6,477 nucleotides of DNA from Desulfobacterales bacterium (lineage in GTDB: Bacteria; Desulfobacterota; Desulfobacteria; Desulfobacterales; QNYZ01): positions 1-6,477 of the forward strand of contig JAOZUU010000170.1 in assembly GCA_029938515.1 (NCBI GenBank). The letters run 5' to 3'. The position numbers were made by a program, and so were the translations under genes. The notes beneath the pieces were generated by a model. The model worked only from the letters and a program-made list of their open reading frames with translations. It had not been told where the DNA came from and ran no database searches. Positions 1 to 5,501 of the stretch are shown here, in pieces; the stretch's first letter is position 1; each line of letters starts with the position of its first letter.

Positions 1-1422
1 ATTTTCGATGATCGCATGGGAAACAAAAAGCCCCAGACCGGTCCCCTTGCCCGGCTCCTTGGTCGTAAAAAACGGATCAAAGACCTTGGGCAAATCCACT
101 TTGCTGATCCCGGAGCCATTGTCCCGGATCCGCACCCGCACCCATTGGGCGGACTTTTTATCATGATCCGGATCAGATGATTCGGTTATAATCGTGATCC
201 GTCTTTTTTCACCGGATAAATTCCCAATGGCATCCACCGCATTGAGCAAACAATTGAGAAATACCTGGCGTAGCTGATCCGGATCGGCAAAGACCGTATC
301 CTTTTTTGCCTTAAATTGCTCAATAATGTCTACCCTTTCTTTTTCCGACTGGATGTTGAACATTTCAACGGACTCGGTCAGGAGTTGATGGACCGATACA
401 TTGTCCGGCGTCTGGCGGCCCGAACGCGAAAAATCGAGCAGCCTCCGAATCAGCCCGCCAATCCGTTCCAGCTCCTTTTCGGCGCGATCCAGATAATCTT
501 TCTTTTCCGTATCCGGCACATCCGCCTGTCCGATGAGGCCCAGATATCCCTGGATAATACCCACAGGATTGCCGATTTCGTGGGCCAGTCCTGCGGCCAG
601 CCGGCCGACGGAAGCCAGTTTTTCCGTGCGGACCATCTCCTGCTGGGTATCCTGCAATTGCTGATTGGCCGCTTGCAGGGATCGAACCGTGGTTTTCAGT
701 TTATCCTTGTCCGCTTCGATCCGCTCGATCATCTGATTGAGCGACATTGACAGCCGGCGAAATTCATTGTCTTCTTTAACGGTCAAAAAATTGAGGCCCT
801 CATCCTCGGTATATGTTTCCGATAGTTGCGCCAGCCGTTCGATGGGACGAATCACCACTTTCACCATGCGTGCCAGCCCCACGATCGTCAAAATCAATAA
901 ATTGATCAGGATGTAGAGAAAAACCGCTTTTTGGTTTGACACCAACTGCTTTGCCAGCGGTTTCATCGGCATGGCCATGGCAATTGCAAACGGATCGGAG
1001 TATTCAGTATCAAAGGGCATGGCCATGAAGATATACCGGTTGGTGATGGAAACAAAATGGGCTCCCGGGGTTTCCCTGGTCGTTTGCACCTTGCCGGTGG
1101 AAACCGCCCGTCGCGCCAGGTCGCTCAATTTGACCTGATATTTGCAATGACCGGGTGACAGGAATGGTTGGGTTCCAGACGATTGTATCAAGACACATTC
1201 CGCGCCGGTAAGTGATATCAACCGGCGAATGGCCTGTTTACTGTCACTCCTGTCTCGACTGATATGTTCGGCGGAAACCGCTGCCGCCACCTTAAACCGA
1301 TCGATTTCCGAACGGATCATATCCCGCTGCCAGAATATCGTCAGCACGATGTTGATCAGAACCATGCCGACCCCCAAAAGCAGAGCGAAGGTGGTGCCTA
1401 TTTTAAACTTTAATCCTTGCAA
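1..1422 (-). CDS. Membrane sensor histidine kinase (HAMP-HisKA-HATPase), C-terminus cut off by window edge
   Basis: This is the sensor kinase of a two-component system; it autophosphorylates on His and passes the phosphate to a response regulator that is not in the window. Translating the minus strand gives 474 residues, open at the left edge. TM1 spans about residues 11-30, followed by a periplasmic sensor region of about 135 residues (31-165) that I do not recognise. TM2 is about 166-186. A HAMP linker (IRPIERL, Pro193) and a coiled coil rich in Q/K follow. The H-box GLAHEIGNP has the phosphoacceptor at His281. The ATPase domain shows an N-box (NCLLNAVDA, Asn394), a G1 box (DNGSGI, Asp434), an F-box (FDPFF) and a G2 box (GTGLGL, 460-465). 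About 35-40 residues should be missing. The H-box type and domain order resemble NtrB/ZraS-like kinases, which usually pair with sigma54-dependent regulators; that pairing is inference. There is no in-frame ATG before TM1; TTG at 1422-1420 is the best start, with a poor ribosome site, and a stop lies at 1452-1450. Confidence 0.93.
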   Translation of the reverse strand, partial: MQGLKFKIGTTFALLLGVGMVLINIVLTIFWQRDMIRSEIDRFKVAAAVSAEHISRDRSDSKQAIRRLISLTGAECVLIQSSGTQPFLSPGHCKYQVKLSDLARRAVSTGKVQTTRETPGAHFVSITNRYIFMAMPFDTEYSDPFAIAMAMPMKPLAKQLVSNQKAVFLYILINLLILTIVGLARMVKVVIRPIERLAQLSETYTEDEGLNFLTVKEDNEFRRLSMSLNQMIERIEADKDKLKTTVRSLQAANQQLQDTQQEMVRTEKLASVGRLAAGLAHEIGNPVGIIQGYLGLIGQADVPDTEKKDYLDRAEKELERIGGLIRRLLDFSRSGRQTPDNVSVHQLLTESVEMFNIQSEKERVDIIEQFKAKKDTVFADPDQLRQVFLNCLLNAVDAIGNLSGEKRRITIITESSDPDHDKKSAQWVRVRIRDNGSGISKVDLPKVFDPFFTTKEPGKGTGLGLFVSHAIIEN

Positions 1423-1557
1423 AATGCCGCCGTTAATATATTTTTCGCGCTAAGGCGGTGATCAACGTAATAAAAATCTCCAGTTATTTCAAGTAAAAAC
1501 CGTTTTAGCCAGCCCGGCAACAGCCGTTTTTTGCCGATGGTATGAATATGTAAAAGA

Positions 1558-1664
1558 ATTAACCACAGACCCACGCAGACTGACGCAGACGTGGCTTTCC
1601 ATTCGTATCCACCTGTTTTTTTCACAAAATAGTCCGCGTCAGTCTGCGTGGGTCTGCGGTTAAT
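1558..1664. repeat. Inverted repeat, 33-bp arms around a 41-nt loop
   Basis: The arms are 1558-1590 and 1632-1664. They match at 31 of 33 positions; the two differences (1565/1657 and 1587/1635) are A versus C in plus-strand pairing, which become U.G wobbles in a minus-strand transcript. Each arm contains a tandem pair of an 8-mer (ACGCAGAC at 1573-1580 and 1583-1590). The outer ends read ATTAACC...GGTTAAT, so a TA or TTAA lies at both termini, as in insertion elements that duplicate such a target. There is no T-tract after the stem, so this is not a standard terminator. It may be a MITE-like or REP-like dispersed repeat; copy number cannot be judged from one window. Confidence 0.8.
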
Positions 1665-1717
1665 AATAGGGGTCAAGTGGCATATTTGACATTGCACGGG
1701 GGTATGAAACGAAACAA

Positions 1718-1747
1718 TTGCCATTTATCGCTATTGCTGTATAGAAT
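1718..1747 (+). promoter_or_regulatory. Candidate sigma70-type promoter for the DUF1232/J-domain gene
   Basis: TTGCCA (1718-1723) and TAGAAT (1742-1747) are separated by 18 bp; each differs from consensus at one position. It lies about 35 bp upstream of the ATG at 1783. A second perfect TATAAT at 1766-1771 lacks a good -35 box at the right distance. Assignment is by eye only. Confidence 0.4.
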
Positions 1748-1782
1748 AAAGTTTACAAACGACTCTATAATCGGAACATATA

Positions 1783-2238
1783 ATGAAACTTTTCTGGATC
1801 ATCCTGGTCATTCTGTACACGCTTTCCCCGGTGGATCTTTTACCGGAAGCACTCCTCGGCGCATGGGGATGGCTGGATGACCTGATAATTTTATTCGTGT
1901 TGTGGAATTATCTCCGCGGCGGCGACAACCCGATGGGCATGTTTAAATATGGTCGATCACAAAAACCCGGACAAAGCGCCGATCAGAGCGGCGGTTTCGA
2001 TCAGGGAAAAACAACTGCAGACCGGAAAGACAACCAGTACCCCCGGGACCCCTACACCGTCCTCGGTGTGTCCCGGGACAGCAGCCCGGAAAAGATTAAA
2101 ATCGCTTATCGGGACCTGGTCGCCAAGTATCACCCGGATAAGGTCCAGCACCTGGGCGAGGAATTTCGCGAACTGGCCGAAGCCCGGTTCAAGGAGATCC
2201 AGGAAGCCTATCAGCAAATCAGCGAGAAAAAATCATAA
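1783..2238 (+). CDS. Membrane-anchored DUF1232-like/J-domain protein (DnaJ family co-chaperone)
   Basis: The 151-residue protein joins two parts. Residues 1-42 form a hydrophobic hairpin-like segment carrying the DUF1232 signature (LSPVDLLPE at 14-22, then GWLDD at 29-33), which in that family is membrane-associated. A polar, Gln/Ser/Gly-rich linker (about 46-87) leads to a C-terminal J domain (88-148) with DPYTVLGVS and the invariant HPD at residues 117-119, plus the usual helix III/IV (EIQEAYQQIS). J domains stimulate the ATPase of Hsp70 (DnaK), so this protein probably recruits DnaK to the inner membrane, loosely analogous to DjlA. No Gly/Phe or zinc-finger region is present, so it is not a canonical DnaJ. 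The ATG at 1783 has GGAA six bases upstream. It stands alone, convergent with the CooT-like gene. Its client is unknown. Confidence 0.9.
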   Translation: MKLFWIILVILYTLSPVDLLPEALLGAWGWLDDLIILFVLWNYLRGGDNPMGMFKYGRSQKPGQSADQSGGFDQGKTTADRKDNQYPRDPYTVLGVSRDSSPEKIKIAYRDLVAKYHPDKVQHLGEEFRELAEARFKEIQEAYQQISEKKS

Positions 2239-2300
2239 CCGATTGAAAAGGCTTTTGGTTAACTTCGGACACCACTCCGGAATTGAGCACGAGCGATTCG

Positions 2301-2513
2301 TCAACCAGCCCCTTTCGCGTGTTTCGTCGTTTCAAAGGCCTTAAGAACCATTTTGTTATTTGCCCATGAATGGAATCTGGCATCAACCGTCTTCTCTTCG
2401 CCGAAGAGATTCATCACGCGGACACCGCCGGCGACTACCTGCATCCGGTCCACCGCCTCCATGATCAGTTTCTCCTCACCTTCATTCATCAGATAGACAC
2501 GTTGTTCGCACAT
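2301..2513 (-). CDS. CooT-family small nickel-binding protein
   Basis: The product has 70 residues, close to the usual 60-70 for the family. It begins MCEQRVYLM, with the conserved Cys2 of the family; in characterised CooT, Cys2 is the Ni(II) ligand of the homodimer. It continues with GEEKLIMEAVD and NLFGEEKTVDAR, hallmark CooT-like strands (the Pfam family was formerly called a predicted RNA-binding family). In Rhodospirillum rubrum CooT serves nickel delivery to carbon monoxide dehydrogenase, but many homologues occur away from coo genes, as here; a nickel-handling role is therefore probable and the target enzyme unknown. AGGA lies eight bases before the ATG. The C-terminal tail after VLKAFE is basic and not conserved in what I recall. 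The gene converges on the J-domain gene across 62 bp, where a weak 6-bp stem (2264-2281) lacks a T-tract. Confidence 0.85.
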   Translation of the reverse strand: MCEQRVYLMNEGEEKLIMEAVDRMQVVAGGVRVMNLFGEEKTVDARFHSWANNKMVLKAFETTKHAKGAG

Positions 2514-2542
2514 TGTATTCGTCCTTATATTTTAGTCCCTGT

Positions 2543-2662
2543 TTAATCCAACTTCATCATGTTTGAGCAGGATTTTGGTTCCGGCTTCCCCGGATTGGGT
2601 TTAAATCCAAGTTTCTCCAATTCACTCTGAACCAGGACAATACAGTATCCTAATTGGTGATT
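2543..2662 (-). pseudogene. Possible remnant of a protein-coding gene (unrecognised)
   Basis: On the minus strand a frame between two stops encodes about 39 residues that read like real protein: LGYCIVLVQSELEKLGF followed by a Pro/Lys-rich tail and stop. No ATG, GTG or TTG precedes this core; in-frame stops (TAA, TGA) sit immediately before it. It could be the C-terminal scrap of a decayed gene upstream of the CooT-like gene, or an in-frame accident. I do not recognise a family. Confidence 0.25.
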
Positions 2663-2762
2663 TCATTAATTCGTATAATATAACCTGAATTGCAAAAGAA
2701 ATATACCGATTTTTTGCGCCGATGCATTCTGCCACGCCGTGTTGCGGAAGATCGAAAAACGC

Positions 2763-2791
2763 TTGCATATGAATATATTGTACGTTATAAT
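2763..2791 (+). promoter_or_regulatory. Promoter of the toxin-antitoxin operon
   Basis: TTGCAT (2763-2768) and a perfect TATAAT (2786-2791) are spaced by exactly 17 bp, 31 bp before the antitoxin ATG. The -10 box lies inside the operator palindrome described separately, which suits autorepression by the antitoxin or the complex. Confidence 0.7.
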
Positions 2792-2824
2792 GTACAAAAA
2801 ACAAGCTCATATGAGGTACAATAT
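2775..2824. promoter_or_regulatory. Operator half-sites for toxin-antitoxin autoregulation
   Basis: TTGTAC and GTACAA (2778-2783 and 2792-2797) form a perfect palindrome with an 8-bp centre that contains most of the -10 box. A third half-site, GTACAATAT at 2816-2824, overlaps the start codon and is the exact reverse complement of ATATTGTAC at 2775-2783. Three half-sites of one motif around promoter and start fit the cooperative autorepression known for Phd/YefM antitoxins. Binding is inferred, not shown. Confidence 0.6.
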
Positions 2825-3104
2825 GCAAAGACTAAAAATCGACCAAGATATTAAACCCTTGTCAGAGGTAAGAACTGGTATCGCAACATTCATAAAACAG
2901 GTCCACGATACCAAAAGGCCTGTGATAATAACCCAACATGGTAAAAGTGTTGCGGTTCTTTTGGACGCTCGTGAATATGAAGCCATGCAGGAGAATATTG
3001 AGCTTTTAACTGATATTCAAATGTCTTTGAATCAGCTGGAAAAGGGAGCAGGAATAAGCCATAAGGATGCAAAAGAAAAAGTGTTAAAGCGAGTCCTTAA
3101 ATGA
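2823..3104 (+). CDS. Type II antitoxin, Phd/YefM family
   Basis: The 93-residue antitoxin neutralises the adjacent RelE/ParE toxin by direct binding and represses its own operon. The N-terminal 55 or so residues carry the Phd/YefM fold: IKPLSEVRTGIATFIKQV, then RPVIITQHGKSVAVLLDAREYEAM, the characteristic strand-turn-strand with the HGK motif. The C-terminal third (about 56-93) is charged and helical, the usual toxin-wrapping region. An upstream in-frame ATG exists at 2739, and another at 2811, but ATG 2823 is preceded by GAGGT five bases away and begins at the family's usual N-terminus; the 2739 start would also lie upstream of the promoter. The stop overlaps the toxin start (ATGA, 3101-3104), implying translational coupling. 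Confidence 0.92.
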   Translation: MQRLKIDQDIKPLSEVRTGIATFIKQVHDTKRPVIITQHGKSVAVLLDAREYEAMQENIELLTDIQMSLNQLEKGAGISHKDAKEKVLKRVLK

Positions 3105-3397
3105 AAATTATCTGGTCCCCAATAGCTGTCGACAGGGCCTCGGAAATCGCTGATTATATTGCCATGGACAAACGATCTGCCGCGGGAAAATGGATTGATA
3201 CCGTGTTCTCAAAAGTTGAGCAACTTGGATCCTCTCCTGAAATCGGTCGGGTTGTACCTGAAATCAATAACACCCAATTCAGAGAAATCATTTACGGCAA
3301 TTATCGTATTATTTATCGTATCGAAAAAAAACAAATATCGATTCTTACGATTCGCCATGGTAAACAAATCTTACCTATAGATGAAATTCTGGCTTAA
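3101..3397 (+). CDS. Type II toxin, RelE/ParE family
   Basis: The 98-residue product is full length for the family. It begins IIWSPIAVDRASEIADYIA, the usual strand plus two-helix hairpin, and continues with PEIGRVVPEI, then REIIYGNYRIIYRIE and ILTIRHGKQILP, the conserved beta-sheet core of RelE/ParE folds. RelE-type members cut mRNA on the ribosome, while ParE-type members poison DNA gyrase. The sequence alone does not separate the two, although the GR.VPE...REI..GNYRI pattern is frequent in proteins annotated RelE/ParE. It overlaps the antitoxin by four bases and has no ribosome site of its own beyond sequence in the antitoxin's 3' end, so antitoxin-coupled expression is likely. The gene appears intact. 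Confidence 0.92.
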   Translation: MKIIWSPIAVDRASEIADYIAMDKRSAAGKWIDTVFSKVEQLGSSPEIGRVVPEINNTQFREIIYGNYRIIYRIEKKQISILTIRHGKQILPIDEILA

Positions 3398-3407
3398 TCG
3401 TTGTGGC

Positions 3408-3584
3408 CCTAAGGTCCCCGGAAAGAAATAAATCCACAAGATTGCGCCGGATTCTGGTTCGTCTACAAGGCACATCCGCCGGTGCATATCAGGATATGTG
3501 CCGGTGGATGTAACGCCGTAGGCGGAACAGAAGACCAGTCCCGCCTATGCGGGATGGATTTATTTTTTTCCGGGGGCCGTTAGG
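3408..3584 (+). repeat. 177-bp structured inverted-repeat element (MITE-like or RNA-forming)
   Basis: The outer stem pairs 3408-3436 with 3555-3584: 29 base pairs with a single bulged G (3579). Two of these pairs (3415/3576, 3425/3566) are G.U in plus-strand RNA. The central hairpin pairs 3472-3489 with 3494-3511, 18 bp with loop CAGG, including three G.U pairs (3478/3505, 3483/3500, 3484/3499). A third stem pairs 3517-3525 with 3541-3549 (nine pairs, one G.U; 15-nt loop). TA dinucleotides sit near both ends (3410-3411, 3581-3582), as expected for insertion of an IS630/Tc1-type MITE. No T-tract follows the outer stem. The element begins 10 bp after the toxin stop and ends 55 bp before the exporter ATG. 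It has no coding potential that I can see. Confidence 0.85.
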
Positions 3585-3639
3585 ATTACCTCGGGGAAAA
3601 TGACTTGTCTGATTGAGTCAGGACAGATAATCAAAATAT

Positions 3640-5184
3640 ATGGATTCAGACCATTTAGCCACCACCCCCATCAAGTTGAGCGAAAAAGTCCGCTGGTGGG
3701 TGATCAGCGCGGCCCTTCTGGCTCTTTTCATCGGGGCCATGGATTCGTTGATCATGTCGGCGGCCATGCCGACCATTATTGCGGACCTGGGCGGTCTGGA
3801 TATTTATAGCTGGGTGTATACCGCCTATTTTCTGGCCCGCGCCATTGCCTTGCCGATATTCGGCAAACTAGCCGATCTTTTCAAAATCAAGATCCTGTTC
3901 ATCACTTGCATCGGCGCCTTTATGATCTCTTCCGTTGTGGCCGGTATATCCCCCAATATGACGGTGCTGATCGTGGCCCGTGTTTTCCAGGGGATCGCCG
4001 CCGGTGGTAATTTCGCGCTGGTGTATGTTGTCCTCACGGATATGGCGCCGCCGGGGAAACGCGCCAAAACTCTTTCGCTGGCCAGTTTCATCTGGGGGAT
4101 CGCTTCGGTCCTGGGACCGACCATCGGCGGGATCATCGCCAACTATTTTTCCTGGCGCTGGGTCTTTTTCATCAATATTCCGGTCTGTCTCTTTTCGATG
4201 ACATTACTGGCCATCTACCTGGTTGAGATCCGGCCCAAAAAGGACCGGGTCCATCTCGATCTGGCCGGCGTGGCCACCCTTTCATTCACCATCGTGGGGT
4301 TATTGACCCTGCTGACGCTGGGGGGTCGTGACTTTGACTGGCTGTCGCCTGTGTCGATCAGTCTCGTAGCCATCACACTGGTATCCGGGTTCGGGTTTTA
4401 TTTTTCTGAAAAACGGGCCAGGGAACCGATTCTGGCGCTGAAATTTTTCACCATTCGAGGATTCAGCATCGGCAACCTTTCCGTATTTTTAAGCAGTTTT
4501 GCCATCTTTTCCCTCTTTGCCTACGCGCCCCTTTTTATTCAAGGCGCCCTTGGCAAATCGCCCGTACAAGTCGGCATGGCCATGCTCTCCCTCAGCCTGG
4601 GATGGTCGATCGGCTCCTTATTAATCGGCCAGATCTTTTATCGTCTGGAAATGAAAACTGTGTCTATTATCGGGGGAATTTTTCTTGTTATCGGTTCCGG
4701 ATTGACTTTATTGTTCAATTATCAGACTTCCATGACAACCTGCTTCTGGGTATTTCAACTGGTGGGAATCGGGATGGGATTTGTCGCGATTTCCACCCTG
4801 CTGGTGGTGCAAAGCGCCCTTGCTGAATCCGATCTGGGGGTCGCCACATCTTCCAATCAATTCGCCCGGTCATTGGGAGGAACAATCGGGATCGGCGTAT
4901 CAGGGGGATTCGTTACGGCCAAAATCCAGACGTCGATGGATGCACTAAGCCGATCTGGCGTTATCGATGCGCTACCCACAAATCTCCTTCTTCAGCTTCG
5001 CGAAAACTTCGAGCGTCTGTTTCAACCCGGATTTCAATCTCAACTGCTGCCGGAAATAAAAATGGTGGTTCAAAAATCGGTAGGTGAGAGTATGAGCGTG
5101 GTCTTCTGGATCGTTTTAGCGGCTTCATTGCTTTGCTTTGTTTCCTGCTTGTTTTTGCCGGGTGAAAAACGGATGAAAACCTGA
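3640..5184 (+). CDS. MFS efflux transporter, DHA2 (EmrB/QacA-like, 14-TMS) family
   Basis: This 514-residue inner-membrane protein is expected to export a drug or other small molecule by proton antiport. TM1 (about 19-43) carries the acidic D35 in the family-typical FIGAMDSLIMSAAMPTI. Motif A after TM2 reads GKLADLFKIK (75-84). ARVFQGIAAGG (113-123) follows in TM4, and motif C, the antiporter signature, lies in TM5 (GIASVLGPTIGG, 153-164), followed by FSWRWVFFINIP, typical of DHA2 members. Length and the hydrophobic pattern fit 14 helices; residues 426-485 form the long loop before the last helix (485-507). The substrate cannot be read from sequence. ATG 3640 is the only ATG after the in-frame stop at 3628, but it lacks a clear ribosome site; TTG 3676 is a less likely alternative that would still precede TM1. 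No EmrA-like adaptor or TolC-like partner is in the window. Confidence 0.92.
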   Translation: MDSDHLATTPIKLSEKVRWWVISAALLALFIGAMDSLIMSAAMPTIIADLGGLDIYSWVYTAYFLARAIALPIFGKLADLFKIKILFITCIGAFMISSVVAGISPNMTVLIVARVFQGIAAGGNFALVYVVLTDMAPPGKRAKTLSLASFIWGIASVLGPTIGGIIANYFSWRWVFFINIPVCLFSMTLLAIYLVEIRPKKDRVHLDLAGVATLSFTIVGLLTLLTLGGRDFDWLSPVSISLVAITLVSGFGFYFSEKRAREPILALKFFTIRGFSIGNLSVFLSSFAIFSLFAYAPLFIQGALGKSPVQVGMAMLSLSLGWSIGSLLIGQIFYRLEMKTVSIIGGIFLVIGSGLTLLFNYQTSMTTCFWVFQLVGIGMGFVAISTLLVVQSALAESDLGVATSSNQFARSLGGTIGIGVSGGFVTAKIQTSMDALSRSGVIDALPTNLLLQLRENFERLFQPGFQSQLLPEIKMVVQKSVGESMSVVFWIVLAASLLCFVSCLFLPGEKRMKT

Positions 5185-5250
5185 TTCCGGTTTTTATAGG
5201 AAAATCCATAATTGATAAACCAAATAAAGAGAAACGGAGCAATATCAACC

Positions 5251-5475
5251 ATGGCAAAGTGTAAACGAAAGCTCACTGCGGCTGAAAAGGCGGCAAAAAA
5301 GCGGCGACAGAAGGAATACATGACCATCTTTATTAACGGAAAACAGAAGCGAGTTAAGCGGCCGCCAACCATTGATGGTATGGATGTGGATGAGTTCATC
5401 CGGAGGAATGCAGATCCCATCTGGTTACACCAAAATGAGATGTGGGAGTATATGACTGATGACGAGGAATCATGA
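5251..5475 (+). CDS. Small charged protein of unknown function
   Basis: I do not recognise a named family. The 74-residue product has a Lys/Arg-rich N-terminus (MAKCKRKLTAAEKAAKKRRQ, probably one helix), a middle with FINGKQKRVKRPP, and an acidic, aromatic C-terminus (DGMDVDEFIRRN, then PIWLHQNEMWEYM and DDEES). The motif-like composition suggests a folded, conserved protein rather than noise; nucleic-acid binding by the basic part is a guess. ATG 5251 has GGAG eleven bases upstream. A TTG at 5212 would add 13 residues and has AGGA ten bases upstream, so the start is not certain. It sits 66 bp after the exporter and 26 bp before the reductase, same strand, so one transcript is plausible. Confidence 0.7.
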   Translation: MAKCKRKLTAAEKAAKKRRQKEYMTIFINGKQKRVKRPPTIDGMDVDEFIRRNADPIWLHQNEMWEYMTDDEES

Positions 5476-5501
5476 TCTCTCAATAAGACAGAGGAAGAAC
5501 G

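Larger units (their letters stand above)
1423..1782. other. 360-bp intergenic stretch between divergent genes
   Basis: No credible gene is seen here. The longest frame (minus strand, 1410-1724) runs straight through the inverted repeat, starts without a clear ribosome site and resembles no family I know. The stretch contains the 33-bp-arm inverted repeat (1558-1664) and, near its right end, a candidate promoter for the DUF1232/J-domain gene. I found no convincing promoter for the kinase on the minus strand; a TTGAAA hexamer read leftward near 1490 lacks a well-spaced -10 partner. Confidence 0.7.

Noticed and set aside
316..750. 144-codon plus-strand frame
   Set aside because: It is antisense to the H-box and ATPase regions of the histidine kinase, which are unmistakable on the minus strand.
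1410..1724. 104-codon minus-strand frame across the intergenic region
   Set aside because: It runs through both arms of the inverted repeat, has no ribosome site or recognisable domain, and its end overlaps the kinase start; best read as an accidental frame.
1766..1771. Perfect TATAAT just upstream of the J-domain gene
   Set aside because: No acceptable -35 hexamer lies 16-18 bp upstream, and it would leave almost no leader; TTGCCA/TAGAAT is better.
1949..2344. 131-codon plus-strand frame overlapping the J-domain gene
   Set aside because: It is the +1 shadow of the J-domain gene, Arg/Ser/Pro-rich and without family resemblance.
2622..2828. 68-codon minus-strand frame
   Set aside because: It overlaps the toxin-antitoxin promoter and antitoxin start, has low-complexity composition and shows no family motif.
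3443..3466. tRNA-like T-arm sequence (TGGTTCGTCT)
   Set aside because: No acceptor stem, anticodon arm or CCA-like end of tRNA size surrounds it; the pairing follows the long inverted repeat instead.
3408..3584. Rho-independent terminator for the toxin gene
   Set aside because: The stem is very long and the T-run lies within the right arm rather than after it, so the geometry is not that of a terminator, although it may impede transcription.
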